DNA of 64,000 bases. Source: an uncultured Chlorobiaceae bacterium (lineage in GTDB: Bacteria; Bacteroidota; Chlorobiia; Chlorobiales; Chlorobiaceae). The first letter of the stretch is position 1; each line of letters begins with the position of its first letter. The notes below the pieces were generated by a model. It was not told the DNA's origin. It saw only the letters and a list, made by a program, of their open reading frames with translations, and made no database searches. Of this stretch, positions 9,070 through 17,979 are shown one piece after another. Position numbers and translations under genes: made by a program. Location of the stretch: positions 1-64,000 of the forward strand of contig CAIJGA010000008.1 in NCBI GenBank assembly GCA_903820085.1, written 5' to 3'.

Positions 9070-10226
9070 ACAATACACATGGCAATTGCCTCCTTGTAGC
9101 CCGCTATGGTTTTTTCGGCTGTTTTTTTCCATGAAAAGCAACCTGCCCGTAAAAGCCCTTTTTCTTTCAGGGAGTCCCGTACCGAACTCTGGTCGATGAT
9201 GCTGGTCATGGCATGAACGATGGCATCCTTATCATCGGGGTTGACCGTAAGCGCGGCATCTGAAGCAACCTCCCTGAGTGAGGTGGTGTTTGAAGTCAGT
9301 ACCGGGCATCCGCAACTCATGGCTTCAATAACCGGGAGACCAAATCCTTCATAGTGTGAAAGATAGATAAAGGCGTAGGCTGCATTGTACAGCTTGATGA
9401 GCTCCTCCGTCGGGACATTCTGCAGGTGAATAACCTTTGCGGGGTACTTCATGGCGGCAACAGCATTCTGGAATTGCCGGAGGTTTTCATGGCGCTTTGC
9501 AGACCCGACAATAATGATTTGCAGCTCTTTTTGCATCGTCATGGGCAATGCGTCAAATGCAGCAAGGAACCCTTCAATGTTTTTTCTGGGCTGGATTTCC
9601 CCGACATAGAGCAGGTAGGGTTTTTCTGCGTCAGTGATGCCGTAACGCAAGAGAAAATCTCTGCTGATGTTGATTTTCCGGAAGAGTGGATTGGCCGCCA
9701 GAGGAGTTGGAAAATATTTATGGGCAAACTCCGGAAAATGTTTTATCGCATCGGTTTTTGTGAATTCAGAGACCGTGAAGACCACTTTTGCCTGCTTCAG
9801 GATAGCCTTGATATTGTTGTGGTAGAATTTTATGGATTCAGATGAGCTCCAGGGTTCAGGATGCAGGGCAATAAGGTCGTGCAGGGTTACAACACCGTTG
9901 GTGATGCCGTCGGGAAAGTCGGTAGGATTTGACGCGTGGTAGAGGTCCGAGCGACTTGCCGCAAGACGTGTAACCGTTTGATTGAAAGAGTGCAGAAACA
10001 ACTTTGCTTTTTTGCCCAGCATCCCTTCATTTGCAAGGATGTTTCGGTACTGCAGCGCACTGCTTTCTGTAAAACTTGCCACAACCTCTTTTTTCTTGTT
10101 AAGCTGGGTGAGCAGTTGGTACCGGTTTTCAGGAAAACAGGTCGCAAGTGCGGTGAGTAAATTTATGGTATAGGTCAGGTTGCCGTTATAAACTGATGTT
10201 TTTATAACATTTAAGGAGATTTTCAT
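9066..10226 (-). CDS. Family 4 glycosyltransferase (mannosyltransferase type)
   Basis: This 386-residue GT4 enzyme starts MKISLNVIKTSVYNGNLTYT. The acceptor half carries VVTLHDLIALHPEPW (about 135-150) and VFTVSEFTK. The donor half has LLYVGEIQPRKNIEGFLAAF and the EX7E motif in HYEGFGLPVIEAMSCGCPV. These are features of the mannosyl/rhamnosyltransferase subgroup (WbdB/WbpY-like). It is closely similar in layout to the next gene upstream, suggesting an old duplication. AAGGAGG near its 3' end may serve the coupled GT9 gene. Confidence 0.87.
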   Translation of the reverse strand: MKISLNVIKTSVYNGNLTYTINLLTALATCFPENRYQLLTQLNKKKEVVASFTESSALQYRNILANEGMLGKKAKLFLHSFNQTVTRLAASRSDLYHASNPTDFPDGITNGVVTLHDLIALHPEPWSSSESIKFYHNNIKAILKQAKVVFTVSEFTKTDAIKHFPEFAHKYFPTPLAANPLFRKINISRDFLLRYGITDAEKPYLLYVGEIQPRKNIEGFLAAFDALPMTMQKELQIIIVGSAKRHENLRQFQNAVAAMKYPAKVIHLQNVPTEELIKLYNAAYAFIYLSHYEGFGLPVIEAMSCGCPVLTSNTTSLREVASDAALTVNPDDKDAIVHAMTSIIDQSSVRDSLKEKGLLRAGCFSWKKTAEKTIAGYKEAIAMCIV

Positions 10227-10277
10227 AAAGGCTCAAATTCAACTGTTATGGCGCCCAACTTTATTGCCCGTTCGGAT

Positions 10278-11414
10278 TTAAGAGCATATTTCATGATATC
10301 CTTTCAGGGTTTCGAGTGCTGTTGTGTGCCATGAAAAGGTTTTGGCGCGCAAAAGACTTTTTTCTGAAAGCGTGCTGCGTAATTCAGGGTCGTCGATGAT
10401 TTTCATCATCCCGTCACGGATGGATTCCACGCTGGCCGGTTCAACAAGAATCGATGAACCGCCCGAAATTTCGGGGAGCGATGAGCAGTTTGCTATTATT
10501 GAGGGGCATCCGCAATTCATGGCTTCAACGAGCGGAAGACCAAAGCCTTCAGAGTAAGAGACAAACAGCAGTGCAAGTGCCTTGTTATAAAAATGTACCA
10601 GCTCTTCATCGGAAACATTTTGTAGGTGGAGTGTGTTTTTCTGGAGCCCGAGTTCTGCAATTCTTTTATACAGATATGCGGTTGATTTTTTATCGGCAGG
10701 GCATATCAGCACAAGCTTAACCTCTTGTTGTAAGGCCTCGGGAAGATGGGAGTATGCAAGCATGAGGTTTTCAAGGTTTTTTCGTGCTTCATACCGGCCT
10801 ACATAGAGGAAAAAATTGCTGTTGGCCTGTAAACCGTATTTTTCAATTATTTTATGGTCAACTGGCTTTTGGTGATAAATCTCTTTGCTTCCCTCATAGG
10901 TAACCTTGATTTTATGTTCACATTCGGGGAAATAATTCAGCATTTCATTCTGCACAAACAGGGAAGGAACAAATATGTAGCAGGCATGTTTGATCTTTTC
11001 TGCAGTTGCTGATAATTTTGTTCTGTCGATGGAGGTGAAGGTTTTGTTGTAGATCGGTATAATGTCGTGTATAGTGACGGCCGCATTGGGTATACCGGAG
11101 ATAAAAAATCCTTGGTGGGTAAAGTGAACCAGATCATATTTCCGGGCTTGCTTTTTCCATATGGGTTTGTGAAGTTTCCAGATCTTTTTTTTCAATAGAG
11201 AGCCGAACAACATCGGATCCGGAAAGATCCCGGCATAGCTGATCTCTTTTTGAAGAGGAAAGTGCTTGCGGACCTCTGGGACTGTATTCAGAAGAGTAAG
11301 AGCCGTGTACTTATTTTCGGGTTCAATCTGCATCATTGCCTCAGTGAGTGAACGGCTATAGGTACCTATTCCGCTGTATCCTAAATCGTGAGTGAAGTCG
11401 ATACCTATTTTCAT
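10278..11414 (-). CDS. Family 4 glycosyltransferase (mannosyltransferase type)
   Basis: This GT4 enzyme has about 378 residues from the chosen start, MKIGIDFTHDLGYSGIGTYS, which matches where this family normally begins. An upstream in-frame extension to 11501 would overlap the preceding gene by 59 bases and adds a lysine-rich tail with no family support. Key segments are AVTIHDIIPIYNK in the acceptor half, FLYVGRYEARKNLENLMLAY at the hinge, and SYSEGFGLPLVEAMNCGCPS for donor binding. It shares its architecture with the neighbour at 9066-10226. It probably adds a hexose or deoxyhexose to a surface polysaccharide repeat. Confidence 0.85.
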   Translation of the reverse strand: MKIGIDFTHDLGYSGIGTYSRSLTEAMMQIEPENKYTALTLLNTVPEVRKHFPLQKEISYAGIFPDPMLFGSLLKKKIWKLHKPIWKKQARKYDLVHFTHQGFFISGIPNAAVTIHDIIPIYNKTFTSIDRTKLSATAEKIKHACYIFVPSLFVQNEMLNYFPECEHKIKVTYEGSKEIYHQKPVDHKIIEKYGLQANSNFFLYVGRYEARKNLENLMLAYSHLPEALQQEVKLVLICPADKKSTAYLYKRIAELGLQKNTLHLQNVSDEELVHFYNKALALLFVSYSEGFGLPLVEAMNCGCPSIIANCSSLPEISGGSSILVEPASVESIRDGMMKIIDDPELRSTLSEKSLLRAKTFSWHTTALETLKGYHEICS

Positions 11415-11442
11415 AAACGATAATGGGTTTATATTCAGATTT

Positions 11443-12546
11443 TTAATGGTCTCCAGCATTCCGCTTTTTTTCTGTGATTTTTTCCTGAAGGTATCCTTCA
11501 AGCTTTTTGATCATTTCGGCCATGGCGAACTCCCGCATGACCCGCTCATATCCAGCGTTGCCGAACTGCTCAAGCTTCCCGGGATTGTCAATAATGCTGC
11601 CTATAGCCTTGGCAAGAGCTGTCGGGTTTTTGGGTGGAATGATGATGCCGGTCTGACCCTCAACCATCAGTTCTCTGTTGCCGTTGACATCGGTTGCAAT
11701 GACCGGCTTTTTCATGGCCATTGCTTCCATGACGACATTGGGCATTCCTTCAAAGAGTGAGGCAAGCACAAAGAGGTCACATCCCTTCAGGTAAGGGTAG
11801 ATGCTTGTCACAAATCCCATAAAGATGAAAGAGTCTTCCATTCCGGCATCTGCAACCTGTTTTTTCAGATCCGCTTCAAGCCGGCCTTCGCCCGAAATGG
11901 CAAAGAGCAGATCACCTCTTGTTTGCTTCAGGATAGCTGCGGCTTCGATGAGGTAGATAACCCCTTTCTTTCCTGAAATTCGTCCTGCGCTGTAGATAAT
12001 TTTTTTGCCGGGAAACCGGCCGGAAAAGTCATACGGGTGAACGTCATCCGGGATCGTGATACCGTTGTAGAGAACCTTTACAAAATCATCGCTGAACCAG
12101 CCGTAATCCGCATAGGCCTTTTTAATGCTATTGCTATTGGTGATAATACCATTGGCCAGCTTTGTCAGGGTGATTTTATGTTTCCATTTGTTCGTGCAGA
12201 GCAGCATCCCATGGCGTGCCATGACGGTGGTTTTGCCGTAAAGCCTTGCTGCAAGCCCGGCAACGCGCACATCCTTGTTAAGGTTGCAAATAAGGACGTC
12301 AATGGAATGACGTCTCAGATAGAGGGCAATTTTGAGCGTGTTCAGAGGGCTGAAATCACTGCGAATCTCGAAAACTGCCGTGTCCACTCCATTTGAGGCA
12401 GCGTAATTGAGCGTCTTTGAATCTTTTTTGCTGCCGATGACAACATTATGGCCAAGCTTTTTAAGTCCTATAGCTGCGTTTACCATCCATTTTTCTCCAC
12501 CACCGAATTTGCTGCGACCGATGGAATTCAAGAAGAGAATGTTCAT
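11443..12546 (-). CDS. Family 4 glycosyltransferase
   Basis: This 367-residue GT4 enzyme runs from MNILFLNSIGRSKFGGGEKW; a Met five codons upstream (12561) is possible but not supported by family alignment. The GGGEKW loop near residue 17 is the typical glycine-rich acceptor-domain loop. YSAGRISGKKGVIYLIEA starts the donor domain, and FEGMPNVVMEAMAMKKPVIA holds the EX7E pair. It is the 5'-most gene of the minus-strand run (5424-12546), which reads away from a 750-base junction with no gene intact, so its promoter should lie just above 12546. The specificity is unknown. Confidence 0.87.
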   Translation of the reverse strand: MNILFLNSIGRSKFGGGEKWMVNAAIGLKKLGHNVVIGSKKDSKTLNYAASNGVDTAVFEIRSDFSPLNTLKIALYLRRHSIDVLICNLNKDVRVAGLAARLYGKTTVMARHGMLLCTNKWKHKITLTKLANGIITNSNSIKKAYADYGWFSDDFVKVLYNGITIPDDVHPYDFSGRFPGKKIIYSAGRISGKKGVIYLIEAAAILKQTRGDLLFAISGEGRLEADLKKQVADAGMEDSFIFMGFVTSIYPYLKGCDLFVLASLFEGMPNVVMEAMAMKKPVIATDVNGNRELMVEGQTGIIIPPKNPTALAKAIGSIIDNPGKLEQFGNAGYERVMREFAMAEMIKKLEGYLQEKITEKKRNAGDH

Positions 12547-12615
12547 AGTGTCTGGTTGCAATTTCTTTGCAGATTATCGCGTAAATCTTTTGTAAAACTA
12601 TGAATATAATCTTAC

Positions 12616-12639
12616 AAAAAGCTATTTAAACAGCTTTTT
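12616..12639. terminator. Hairpin with A/T arms, possible bidirectional terminator
   Basis: AAAAAGCT (12616-12623) and AGCTTTTT (12632-12639) form a perfect 8-base stem around an 8-base loop, with further T on the right arm. It sits between the 5' end of the minus-strand glycosyltransferase run and the nucleotidyltransferase remnant, so it could insulate the run from transcription entering from either side. The stem is AT-rich and therefore weak. Confidence 0.4.
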
Positions 12640-12790
12640 TAATCTTTATCAGATTTGGAAGTAGCCAAAAGCAGCTACACCAAGAGGCTTGCTGACTGAT
12701 AAAACTGACTCACTCTTCCCATCATTCGCTATATTTGCACAAAGATGGCGATACCTGAATAAATAGCCTAAAAAAAATCACCATAACCGG

Positions 12791-12808
12791 GAACCAGAAC
12801 CAGAACCA
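12791..12808 (+). repeat. Hexamer direct repeat (GAACCA x3)
   Basis: Three perfect copies of GAACCA lie directly before, and run into, the start of the nucleotidyltransferase remnant. Short tandem repeats of this kind can change copy number by slippage. No regulatory role can be read from the sequence. Confidence 0.6.
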
Positions 12809-13011
12809 TGCGCCTGTCGATCGAACAAATCAACACCTTCGTCAGCACCAGTCGCGCAGTCAGTTTGCTGCTTCGCGCACGCATCAAAACTCTTCTGGAA
12901 CAAAAACTATCCCTGCCTGTTGAGGTGTTGGTCAAAAACCCAGGCACCCAGGAAAATCCTTTTGTCTCCATCGCCCGCACTCAGGCAAAACTACTCGAAA
13001 CCACACCATGA
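12808..13011 (+). pseudogene. MNT-type nucleotidyltransferase remnant lacking its catalytic core
   Basis: The 67-codon frame begins MRLSIEQINTFVSTSRAV and ends NPFVSIARTQAKLLETTP. The two ends resemble the start (MRLSxEQI) and end (PIHRIARxxGxxL) of minimal nucleotidyltransferases, the antitoxin partner in HEPN/MNT toxin-antitoxin pairs. The middle part, which should hold the GSR...DxD catalytic centre, is missing: the sequence passes from TSRAV straight to a helix found after the core. No intact HEPN partner follows. It is best read as a deletion derivative without activity. The assignment rests on short end similarities. Confidence 0.5.
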
Positions 13012-13301
13012 ATCCAATGACATCAGCAACATTATTGGCTTCAGAAAAATCTACCAATATCCCGAAGAGTAGTTCTGGTTGCACAACCGATGGAAGAGTG
13101 GTGGGGAGGATGAACGTGTTTTGGATTTTGATAAAAAGGATACTATACCATAGTGCACATAAAAAATATTTTTGTTTGTGATACGCGATAATTTCAATTC
13201 TGTAAATTAATGACTTAATTACATATACCATATCGACAAGCTTTGCCTAAAAGATAATTTCTGTAAATGTCTTGCGCATCAAAAAAAATTATTAATGAAT
13301 T
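13012..13301. other. Intergenic sequence, no gene seen
   Basis: This is AT-rich sequence between the nucleotidyltransferase remnant and the FkbM gene. Short open frames on both strands have no family features. The promoter for the FkbM gene is probably in the last 100 bases, which are A/T-dominated, but no clear -35/-10 pair stands out. Confidence 0.4.
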
Positions 13302-14066
13302 ATGAAAAAAATAATAAATAGAGGGCTCGAAAAATTCAATCTTAACATAATAAGATATGATAAGCTTCAGGCTCTTAAAGAAGCTATTGAAGAAGTTAGA
13401 TTGGACGCAAGCGCTGAATTTGAGGCCCTATTAAATACGAATTACTTTAATGCATTAGAGTCAAAGGCGCAGTTAAGGCAGGATTTATTCGTATTGCATG
13501 AGCTGGATTATAAGAAAAACGGTTTTTTTGTCGATTTTGGAGCAACGAATGGTTTTGATTTAAATAATTCATATTTATTGGAAAAGAAATTTGGATGGAA
13601 TGGGATTCTTGTTGAACCCGCAAAATTATGGCATAGCGACTTGAGGAAAAACAGAAATGTAAATATTGAGACGAATTGTGTTTGGAAAGATTCTGATTCT
13701 GTAATTACATTTAATGAAGCTAATGCTCCAGAGTATTCTACAATTGATTCTTATTCGAGATTTGATTTTCATTCAAAACTAAGAAGAGGAGGGAAAAAAT
13801 ATGATGTCAAAACTATTTCTCTTCTTGATTTGCTTGATAAATATAATGCTCCTGAAATTATCGACTATTTGTCGATAGACACTGAAGGAACAGAATATGA
13901 CATATTAAGTAATTTTGATTTTAATAAATATAAATTTAGAGTCATAACAGTTGAACATAATTATACTTCTGTTAGAGGTAAGATATTTAAACTATTGACT
14001 GGAAATGGGTATTATAGAAAAAATATTGCCTTATCAGAATTCGATGATTGGTATGTTTTAAGGTAA
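13302..14066 (+). CDS. FkbM-family methyltransferase
   Basis: This 254-residue SAM-dependent methyltransferase of the FkbM type usually O-methylates a sugar on surface glycans or natural products. Motif I is FVDFGATNG (76-84), followed by ILVEPAKLWHSDL around 102, DYLSIDTEGTEYDIL near 190 and ITVEHNY near 210. A helical, charged N-terminal segment (20-60) precedes the fold. The gene is clearly richer in A+T than the flanking glycosyltransferases, which suggests separate acquisition. A decayed relative follows immediately. It is probably a polysaccharide decoration enzyme; the acceptor is unknown. Confidence 0.85.
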   Translation: MKKIINRGLEKFNLNIIRYDKLQALKEAIEEVRLDASAEFEALLNTNYFNALESKAQLRQDLFVLHELDYKKNGFFVDFGATNGFDLNNSYLLEKKFGWNGILVEPAKLWHSDLRKNRNVNIETNCVWKDSDSVITFNEANAPEYSTIDSYSRFDFHSKLRRGGKKYDVKTISLLDLLDKYNAPEIIDYLSIDTEGTEYDILSNFDFNKYKFRVITVEHNYTSVRGKIFKLLTGNGYYRKNIALSEFDDWYVLR

Positions 14067-14070
14067 TGAT

Positions 14071-14451
14071 ATGAGCATCGCAGTTCTTGTTGTTGTATTT
14101 TTTTTTAGGCATACTAATTATGGTGTTGGCTCGACAATTGATTCCGGCTTTGCCGCTAAAACCACTGAAAAAGTTTTTGATCAACAACAGGTTTTAACAA
14201 AGACTCTTAATGAAATAATCGATGAAAGCCCATACAAGGGAGAGTAAATTGATATTCTTTCAATTGATGTTGAGGGTATGGGTTTTAGGGCTTTGAATTC
14301 TCTTAATTTTGAGTTATATAAACCAATAATATTATTATTGAAGATCAGAATGCTAATATAGAGACAATATTAAAAGCAAATATTATTCCAAATGAGCATG
14401 CAGCAAAAATTAAAAATTTCATGACAATTCTGTATGTGTCTGTAAAAAAAT
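14071..14451 (+). pseudogene. Decayed second FkbM-family methyltransferase
   Basis: An ATG at 14071 opens a frame that reads IDSGFAAKTTEKVFDQQ and then DESPYKGE before a stop at about 14245. After that stop the same frame gives IDILSIDVEGMGFRALNSLN, matching the DYLSIDTEGTEYDIL region of the intact neighbour. A frameshift then moves it to IIEDQNANIETILKANIIPN and on to NFMTILYVSVKKYE, a plausible FkbM C-terminus. One stop, one frameshift and loss of the N-terminal motif I make it non-functional. Its AT-rich composition matches the intact copy. The next glycosyltransferase starts inside its last codons. Confidence 0.7.
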
Positions 14452-15537
14452 ATGAACCCCACTCCGCGCAGCATACTTATCATTGTACAACGATCGAACG
14501 GTGATGTTTTTCTAAGTTCGCCGCTGATCGAAAGCCTTTTTCGGGCCTATGGTGGGCCCCGTATTGATCTTTTGGTCAATAGCGATACTCTTCCGATTGC
14601 CCGAACGCTGCCGCATATCGTTGACATTCATCAGTTTACCTACAATGGTGACGGGAGAGGGCGGGGAACCCAGACAACTGGTCTGCTCAAAAAGATTGCT
14701 CATCGTTACGATTTAAGCATTAACCTTACGGCAAGCGATCGCTCTGTGCTGTTTGCTCTGGCTGCCGGACGAAAGTCAATCAGCGCCGTAGAGTCCGGCA
14801 GGAAAAAATCGTTGTGGAAGCGTTTGCTGCTTTCGGCACATTACGATTTCGATTCCAGCCGGCACATTATTGAGAACAACACAGCAGCTCTCGACTTGCT
14901 GGGCATTGGCTCCGGTAAGCCGACGGTTCGTTCGTATTATCCTGAGACGGCAGCTAAAAGCGTTGGCAGGATGCTGACGGAGCGAGGTATCCGTGAATGT
15001 ATCATCGTTCATCCTGGTGCGCAGTACGACTACAAGGTCTATCCAGAAAAACTCCGCAATGAGTTACTTGAGCAACTTGATAGCCTTGGCTTACCACTGG
15101 TTGTTACGGGTTCAAAAAGTGCGCTCGATTTGGCGATTAAACAAAGGCTTCCGAAATTTGCCAATGTTCACGATCTTATCGGTTTAACGAGCATGGAGGA
15201 ATTGATTGCGCTCAGTGATCGCTCAATTGCCTATATTGGGGCCGATACGCTGACCATGCACATTGCGGCTTCGCAGAACAAGCGGATTTTTGCGATTTAT
15301 GGGCCAACCATGCTCAGTATGTGGTCGCCGTGGTGCAATGAGCTTCGCACGGGTACCCGTATGAACAGGCCTGTGCAAACCTATGGGAATGTCACTGTAT
15401 TGCAGGCAGATATGCCTTGCGTTGCTTGTGGCAAGGCGGGTTGCGACGATCATCATGGTGTAAGCGAGTGCCTTTACCATATTGATCCGAATCTCATTTT
15501 TAATGAAATCAGAGAGTGGCTAACAACATCTCGGTAA
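14452..15537 (+). CDS. Family 9 glycosyltransferase (heptosyltransferase-like)
   Basis: This 361-residue GT9 enzyme begins SILIIVQRSNGDVFLSSPLIESL, the acceptor-side GD turn of heptosyltransferases. ECIIVHPGAQYDYKVYP introduces the donor domain. IAYIGADTLTMHIAASQNKRIFAIYGPT is the family's donor-binding signature, followed by the usual cysteine cluster (PCVACGKAGC). It is the first gene of a compact plus-strand LPS core run to 18936; the next gene starts before its stop. It likely adds heptose or a similar sugar to lipid A-Kdo core in the cytoplasm. Confidence 0.87.
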   Translation: MNPTPRSILIIVQRSNGDVFLSSPLIESLFRAYGGPRIDLLVNSDTLPIARTLPHIVDIHQFTYNGDGRGRGTQTTGLLKKIAHRYDLSINLTASDRSVLFALAAGRKSISAVESGRKKSLWKRLLLSAHYDFDSSRHIIENNTAALDLLGIGSGKPTVRSYYPETAAKSVGRMLTERGIRECIIVHPGAQYDYKVYPEKLRNELLEQLDSLGLPLVVTGSKSALDLAIKQRLPKFANVHDLIGLTSMEELIALSDRSIAYIGADTLTMHIAASQNKRIFAIYGPTMLSMWSPWCNELRTGTRMNRPVQTYGNVTVLQADMPCVACGKAGCDDHHGVSECLYHIDPNLIFNEIREWLTTSR

Positions 15538-16274
15538 CAATCCTCACCAAAAACTCCGCGGCTTATCTTGTCGAGTGTTTGACTGCGCTTAAGGCGTTTG
15601 CTGAGGTGGTGATTGTCGATACTGGATCGACCGATGACACCATATCCATTGCGTCAGGCTTCAAGAACGTTAAACTGTATGAACACCCGTTCATTGGTTT
15701 TGGTCCGATGAAGAACATTGCTGTAGATAAAGCATCGAACGACTGGATTTTGTCGGTTGACAGTGACGAAGTGGTAGCGCCTGAACTGGTGCATGAGATA
15801 TTGAGCCTTAAGCTTGATGTCAACATCGTGTATAAGATGGCTCGCGATAACTATTATCATCGAAGGCTTATTCGTGGGTGTGGCTGGGACAATGATCAGG
15901 TTGAGCGGTTGTTTAACAAGCACAGTATTCGCTACAACGACAAACAGGTTCATGAAGGACTGGCCATGAATGCCAACCTGAAAACAGAACTCTTGTCGGC
16001 CAGACTGAAGCATTATCCTTACGATAACGCGTCGCAGCTTCTTCACAAAATGCAGCATTATTCCACGCTCTGGGCTGCCGATCAGCGTGGTCGAAAGACA
16101 GCGTCGCCCGTCAAGGCGTTGCTGTATGGAGTGCTTACTTTTTTGAAATATTACCTGCTCCAAAATGGATGGAGATACGGTTATGAGGGGTTGCTGATTT
16201 CGGTTTCAAATGCAAATGGGGTTTTTTATAAATACATCAAGCTTTATGAAGCCGACAGAGAGCATCGCCTGTAG
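15516..16274 (+). CDS. Family 2 glycosyltransferase, LPS core WaaE/KdtX type
   Basis: This 252-residue GT2 enzyme starts at a GTG inside the preceding gene, 22 bases before that gene's stop. It has ISVTILTKNSAAYLVECLTAL, VIVDTGSTDDT near 33, SVDSDE for the metal site (about 86-91), and the FNKHSIRYNDKQVHEGL segment typical of the WaaE/KdtX group that puts glucose on inner-core heptose. A C-terminal hydrophobic patch (LLYGVLTFLKYYLL) near 205-220 may associate with the membrane. The next start lies within its last 30 bases, so the run is tightly coupled. Confidence 0.87.
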   Translation: MANNISVTILTKNSAAYLVECLTALKAFAEVVIVDTGSTDDTISIASGFKNVKLYEHPFIGFGPMKNIAVDKASNDWILSVDSDEVVAPELVHEILSLKLDVNIVYKMARDNYYHRRLIRGCGWDNDQVERLFNKHSIRYNDKQVHEGLAMNANLKTELLSARLKHYPYDNASQLLHKMQHYSTLWAADQRGRKTASPVKALLYGVLTFLKYYLLQNGWRYGYEGLLISVSNANGVFYKYIKLYEADREHRL

Positions 16275-17058
16275 CCTTGTTATTACGACCTACAACTCAC
16301 CTGAAACGCTTGATCTTGTTCTTCGGAGCGCTCTTTTGCAGTCCGATCCACCCTGCGAAATCATTATTGCTGACGATGGCAGCAACAATGATACGGCAAG
16401 GATGGTTGAAACTTACCGCGCGGCAGCGTCGATACCGGTGGTTCATGTGTGGCAGGAAGATCTTGGTTTTCGAGCTGCCACATCACGGAACAAGGCGATT
16501 GCTTCGGCAAAGGGCAATTATGTAGTGATTGTTGATGGGGACATGCTGTTGAACCACAACTTTATCAAGGATCATAAACGGATGGCGCTTAAAGGGAGTT
16601 TTATTCAGGGTTCAAGAGTGCTGTTGTCGCAGGAGTACACCGCCAGTCGGATTGCTACAAAAAATATTTCGGTTTCGCTGTTTGAAAAAGGGCTTAAAAA
16701 TCGTAAAAACGCTTTGCGATTTCCACTCCTGTCGCGGTTGTTAGCGTTTAATAGCAGCTCAATTGCGGGAATAAGAAGTTGCAACATGTCGTTTTTCAGG
16801 AACGACTGTATCCGTGTCAATGGCTTCAATGAGGATTTTGTCGGGTGGGGGCGAGAGGATAGTGAATTTGCTGTTCGGCTTGTCAATAGCGGGATTTTAA
16901 GGCGTAATGTCAGGTTCAGCGCTCTTGCATGTCATCTCGGCCATCGTGAGAATCCGAGGCAGTCGCTTGCCGACAATGACCGGATACTCGAACAGGCTAT
17001 TCTGGGCAAGCTGACCACATGCCGGAATGGCATTGATAAGTATCTTGTAAAAAAATAA
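16246..17058 (+). CDS. Family 2 glycosyltransferase with galactosyltransferase-like C-terminus
   Basis: This protein has about 270 residues from MKPTESIACSLVITTYNSP; an alternative ATG 12 codons upstream (16210) would enlarge the overlap with the preceding gene. GT-A motifs are IIADDGSNNDT near 39 and IVDGDMLLN near 95. GWGREDSEFAVRLVNSG near 205 is the WGxEDxE motif of the galactosyl/chondroitin-synthase-like C-terminal subdomain, which binds the acceptor and supplies the catalytic base. It lies in the middle of the LPS core run. The sugar added cannot be assigned. Confidence 0.85.
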   Translation: MKPTESIACSLVITTYNSPETLDLVLRSALLQSDPPCEIIIADDGSNNDTARMVETYRAAASIPVVHVWQEDLGFRAATSRNKAIASAKGNYVVIVDGDMLLNHNFIKDHKRMALKGSFIQGSRVLLSQEYTASRIATKNISVSLFEKGLKNRKNALRFPLLSRLLAFNSSSIAGIRSCNMSFFRNDCIRVNGFNEDFVGWGREDSEFAVRLVNSGILRRNVRFSALACHLGHRENPRQSLADNDRILEQAILGKLTTCRNGIDKYLVKK

Positions 17059-17060
17059 TT

Positions 17061-17927
17061 ATGAAGATCAGCGCCTTTACTTTTATTAAAAATGGAACGA
17101 TACTTGGTTTTCCATTCAGGGAATCGATTTGTTCAGTACTGCCGATTGTTGATGAATTCGTCATCAACGTCGGCGACAGTGATGATGATACTTTGGAAAA
17201 GATAAAGGAGATTGGCGATCCGAAGATACGGATTGTTCAGTCACACTGGAACGACAAGATGCGGGTCGGCGGCTATGTGTATGGCCAGCAGAAAATGATT
17301 GCACAGTTCAACTGTACTGGCGATTGGGCGTTCTATCTGGAAGGAGACGAAATTGTGCATGAGGAGGATCTGCAAAATATTGTCGATGCATGTCGTAAAC
17401 ATCTGCCGGATGAGCGTGTCGAAGCACTGACGTTCGACTACTATCATTTCTATGGCAACGCGAACAGTTATCTCGATTCTCCCGCATGGTATCGGCGGGA
17501 AGCGAGGATTATCCGAAATTCGATACGTTCTTATGCGCCCGATGGATTGTATTGGCACGTGCTCACCAGCAAAAGCAAGATTGCCCGTTATCCGAATGCC
17601 GCCCATACCGGCGCATCAATCTACCACTATGGATGGGTTCGGAGCGAGGAGGAGATGAACCGAAAATCTGAGCACGTTCAGAAGTATTGGAACAAGAACC
17701 ATAAGCAGATTGACTACGGAGAAATCGACCAGCAGATTATCCGACTCTTTACCGGTTCTCATCCCGCAATTATACGCGAATGGCTTCCGACAGAAGCGGG
17801 AGTTTTTCAGGCAAATTCCAACCATGTGCTCACTCGTCGGGAGAAAAAGCATAGGCTCATGTTACGCCTCGAACGCTGGTTCGGGCTGGAACTGAGTAAA
17901 AAACATTTCATTGCGATACAGCCGTGA
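17061..17927 (+). CDS. Family 2-like glycosyltransferase
   Basis: This 288-residue protein starts MKISAFTFIKNGTILGFPF two bases after the previous stop. INVGDSDDDTLEKI stands where GT2 enzymes carry DDGSxDxT, and YLEGDEIVHEEDL (about 93-105) is the DxD-type metal site. The H-rich middle (YYHFYGNANSY, YHYGWVRSEEEM) resembles LPS core glycosyltransferases of unassigned function common in Chlorobi and Bacteroidetes. It is soluble. The family is likely; a precise role is not known. Confidence 0.75.
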   Translation: MKISAFTFIKNGTILGFPFRESICSVLPIVDEFVINVGDSDDDTLEKIKEIGDPKIRIVQSHWNDKMRVGGYVYGQQKMIAQFNCTGDWAFYLEGDEIVHEEDLQNIVDACRKHLPDERVEALTFDYYHFYGNANSYLDSPAWYRREARIIRNSIRSYAPDGLYWHVLTSKSKIARYPNAAHTGASIYHYGWVRSEEEMNRKSEHVQKYWNKNHKQIDYGEIDQQIIRLFTGSHPAIIREWLPTEAGVFQANSNHVLTRREKKHRLMLRLERWFGLELSKKHFIAIQP

Positions 17928-17979
17928 TTGGAGCGTTTTTCGGGCTTCAAGGCACCGGTCAACCATACATCCTGTGTTA

